Below are positions 51,863 to 52,432 of a stretch of DNA of 52,432 bases, in pieces (position 1 is the stretch's first letter; each line of letters opens with the position of its first letter). The translations under genes and the position numbers were made by a program. This stretch comes from JABDDM01 sp038240295 (GTDB lineage Bacteria > Bacteroidota > Ignavibacteria > Palsa-1295). Where the stretch lies: positions 1 through 52,432 of the forward strand of contig JBBSDW010000004.1 in the NCBI GenBank assembly GCA_038240295.1. The letters are read 5' to 3'. The notes beneath the pieces were generated by a model. It ran no database searches. It had not been told where the DNA came from and saw only the letters and a list, made by a program, of their open reading frames with translations.

Positions 51863-52432
51863 ATGTCCGATAAGCTTCTCTTCAGGATCGTAGCCGGTGT
51901 TTCGATCTTTGTGGTTCTGGTTGTGGTGCTGCTTAACAGCAAGGTGCTTCCTGCTCCGAGCGAACTGCCATCGTTCACTTACTTCCTGCCAAAGCTGAAT
52001 GCGATTCTGAATGGGACGTGCAGCGTGTTGCTGCTCTGTTCGTTATGGGCGATCCGGCAAAAGAAGATCGCGCTCCACAAGAGGTTGAACCTGGTGACTT
52101 TTGGGCTATCGTCTCTTTTTCTGATCTCGTATATCGTCTTTCACTATCTCGCGCACGAGACGAAATTCGGTGACCTGAATGGCGATGGTGTGCTCTCGCA
52201 GTCGGAGATAGCAACTGCCGGTGCCGTGCGGTATATCTATTACGTGATCCTCATCACGCATATCGTCCTTGCGGCTGGAGTGTTGCCGCTGATCCTCGTT
52301 AGTTTCTATCGGGGCCTGCAGATGCAAGTCCTGAAGCATCGCCGCATTGTGAAATGGGCGTTCCCGATCTGGCTTTATGTTACGGTGACAGGAGTCATCG
52401 TCTATGTGATGATCTCCCCGTACTATCGCTGG
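51863..52432 (+). CDS. DUF420 membrane protein with EF-hand-like loop (3' end at window edge)
   Basis: 190 codons are present and the frame is still open at the last base; family members usually end near here. Membrane segments at ~8-25, 50-63, 78-96, 125-147 and 166-184. Family motifs: KLNAILNGTCSVLLL, LHKRLNLVTFGLSSLFLISYIVFHY, HETKFG, IYYVILITHIVLAAGVLPLI and WLYVTVTGVIVYVMISPYY. DUF420 proteins are often linked to heme-copper oxidase assembly or electron transfer, but without proof of function. Residues 104-115 (DLNGDGVLSQSE) form a perfect EF-hand-type 12-residue loop with D, N, D, V, S, E at positions 1, 3, 5, 7, 9, 12, inserted between the third and fourth helices. Confidence 0.85.
   Translation, partial: MSDKLLFRIVAGVSIFVVLVVVLLNSKVLPAPSELPSFTYFLPKLNAILNGTCSVLLLCSLWAIRQKKIALHKRLNLVTFGLSSLFLISYIVFHYLAHETKFGDLNGDGVLSQSEIATAGAVRYIYYVILITHIVLAAGVLPLILVSFYRGLQMQVLKHRRIVKWAFPIWLYVTVTGVIVYVMISPYYRW

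Noticed and set aside
1..52432. tRNA, rRNA, tmRNA or RNase P RNA genes
   Set aside because: The longer intergenic intervals were read on both strands and no cloverleaf or conserved core motif was recognised.

Overview
The window looks like chromosomal DNA of a Bacteroidota-lineage bacterium, probably a deep branch such as Kapabacteria/Ignavibacteria. That placement is an inference; no rRNA or other phylogenetic marker is present. It rests on type IX secretion (T9SS) features: porX, three proteins ending in T9SS-type sorting domains, a PorE-like OmpA/propeller protein and a PorV-like barrel. Other hints are choice-of-anchor-D (ASH) and IgGFc-binding surface proteins, a fused E1 alpha/beta 2-oxoacid dehydrogenase, and a promoter matching TTG-N21-TAnnTTTG. 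No transposase, CRISPR array, tRNA or rRNA gene was found.

Layout. 1-4652: the 3' end of a secreted protein, a lipoprotein, a duplicated terminator-bearing repeat, then porX-tsaE-tsaB. 4841-8686: a DUF1573/cytochrome c protein, then two overlapping genes for outer-membrane barrels. 9692-22273: cell-surface block with a PorE-like double-OmpA protein and two ~1405-residue T9SS-exported IgGFc/ASH/cohesin-like paralogues flanking a small beta-barrel gene, with intrinsic terminators after several of them. 22445-25214: transaldolase and phosphoglucose isomerase as separate adjacent genes. 25258-40765 (minus strand): a 12-gene, almost seamlessly coupled catabolic island built around a CUT1-type ABC importer. 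40903-49973: an outer-membrane protein, lpdA, small proteins, lipB, a chimeric kinase/PIN relic, a fused E1 dehydrogenase and a glycosyltransferase. 49896-52432: a lipoprotein, a hairpin-rich spacer, a pentapeptide-repeat protein, an antitoxin followed by a 16-codon toxin stub, and a DUF420 membrane protein cut by the window edge.

The most interesting unit is the minus-strand island. In transcription order it holds a Gfo/Idh oxidoreductase, a FG-GAP/VCBS propeller without a signal peptide, a cytosolic six-hairpin glycosidase-like protein, a nitrilase-superfamily amidase, a lipoprotein binding protein, a short Gfo/Idh-like protein, two permeases, an enolase-superfamily enzyme of the MLE/NSAR subgroup, a DapA-like aldolase/lyase, a dihydroorotate-dehydrogenase-like flavoprotein and an aminotransferase. 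Seven of its junctions are 4- or 3-nt stop/start overlaps. It has no ABC ATPase and no SusC/SusD pair, which is unusual for glycan uptake in Bacteroidota. The substrate cannot be read from sequence; the enzyme set suggests a glycoside or sugar derivative carrying an amide or amino group.

lpdA, lipB and the fused E1 lie within 6 kb and serve a lipoylated 2-oxoacid dehydrogenase complex whose E2 is not in the window. Decaying genes (kinase/PIN chimera, toxin stub) and local duplications (1610-1998, 48502-48756) show small-scale rearrangement.
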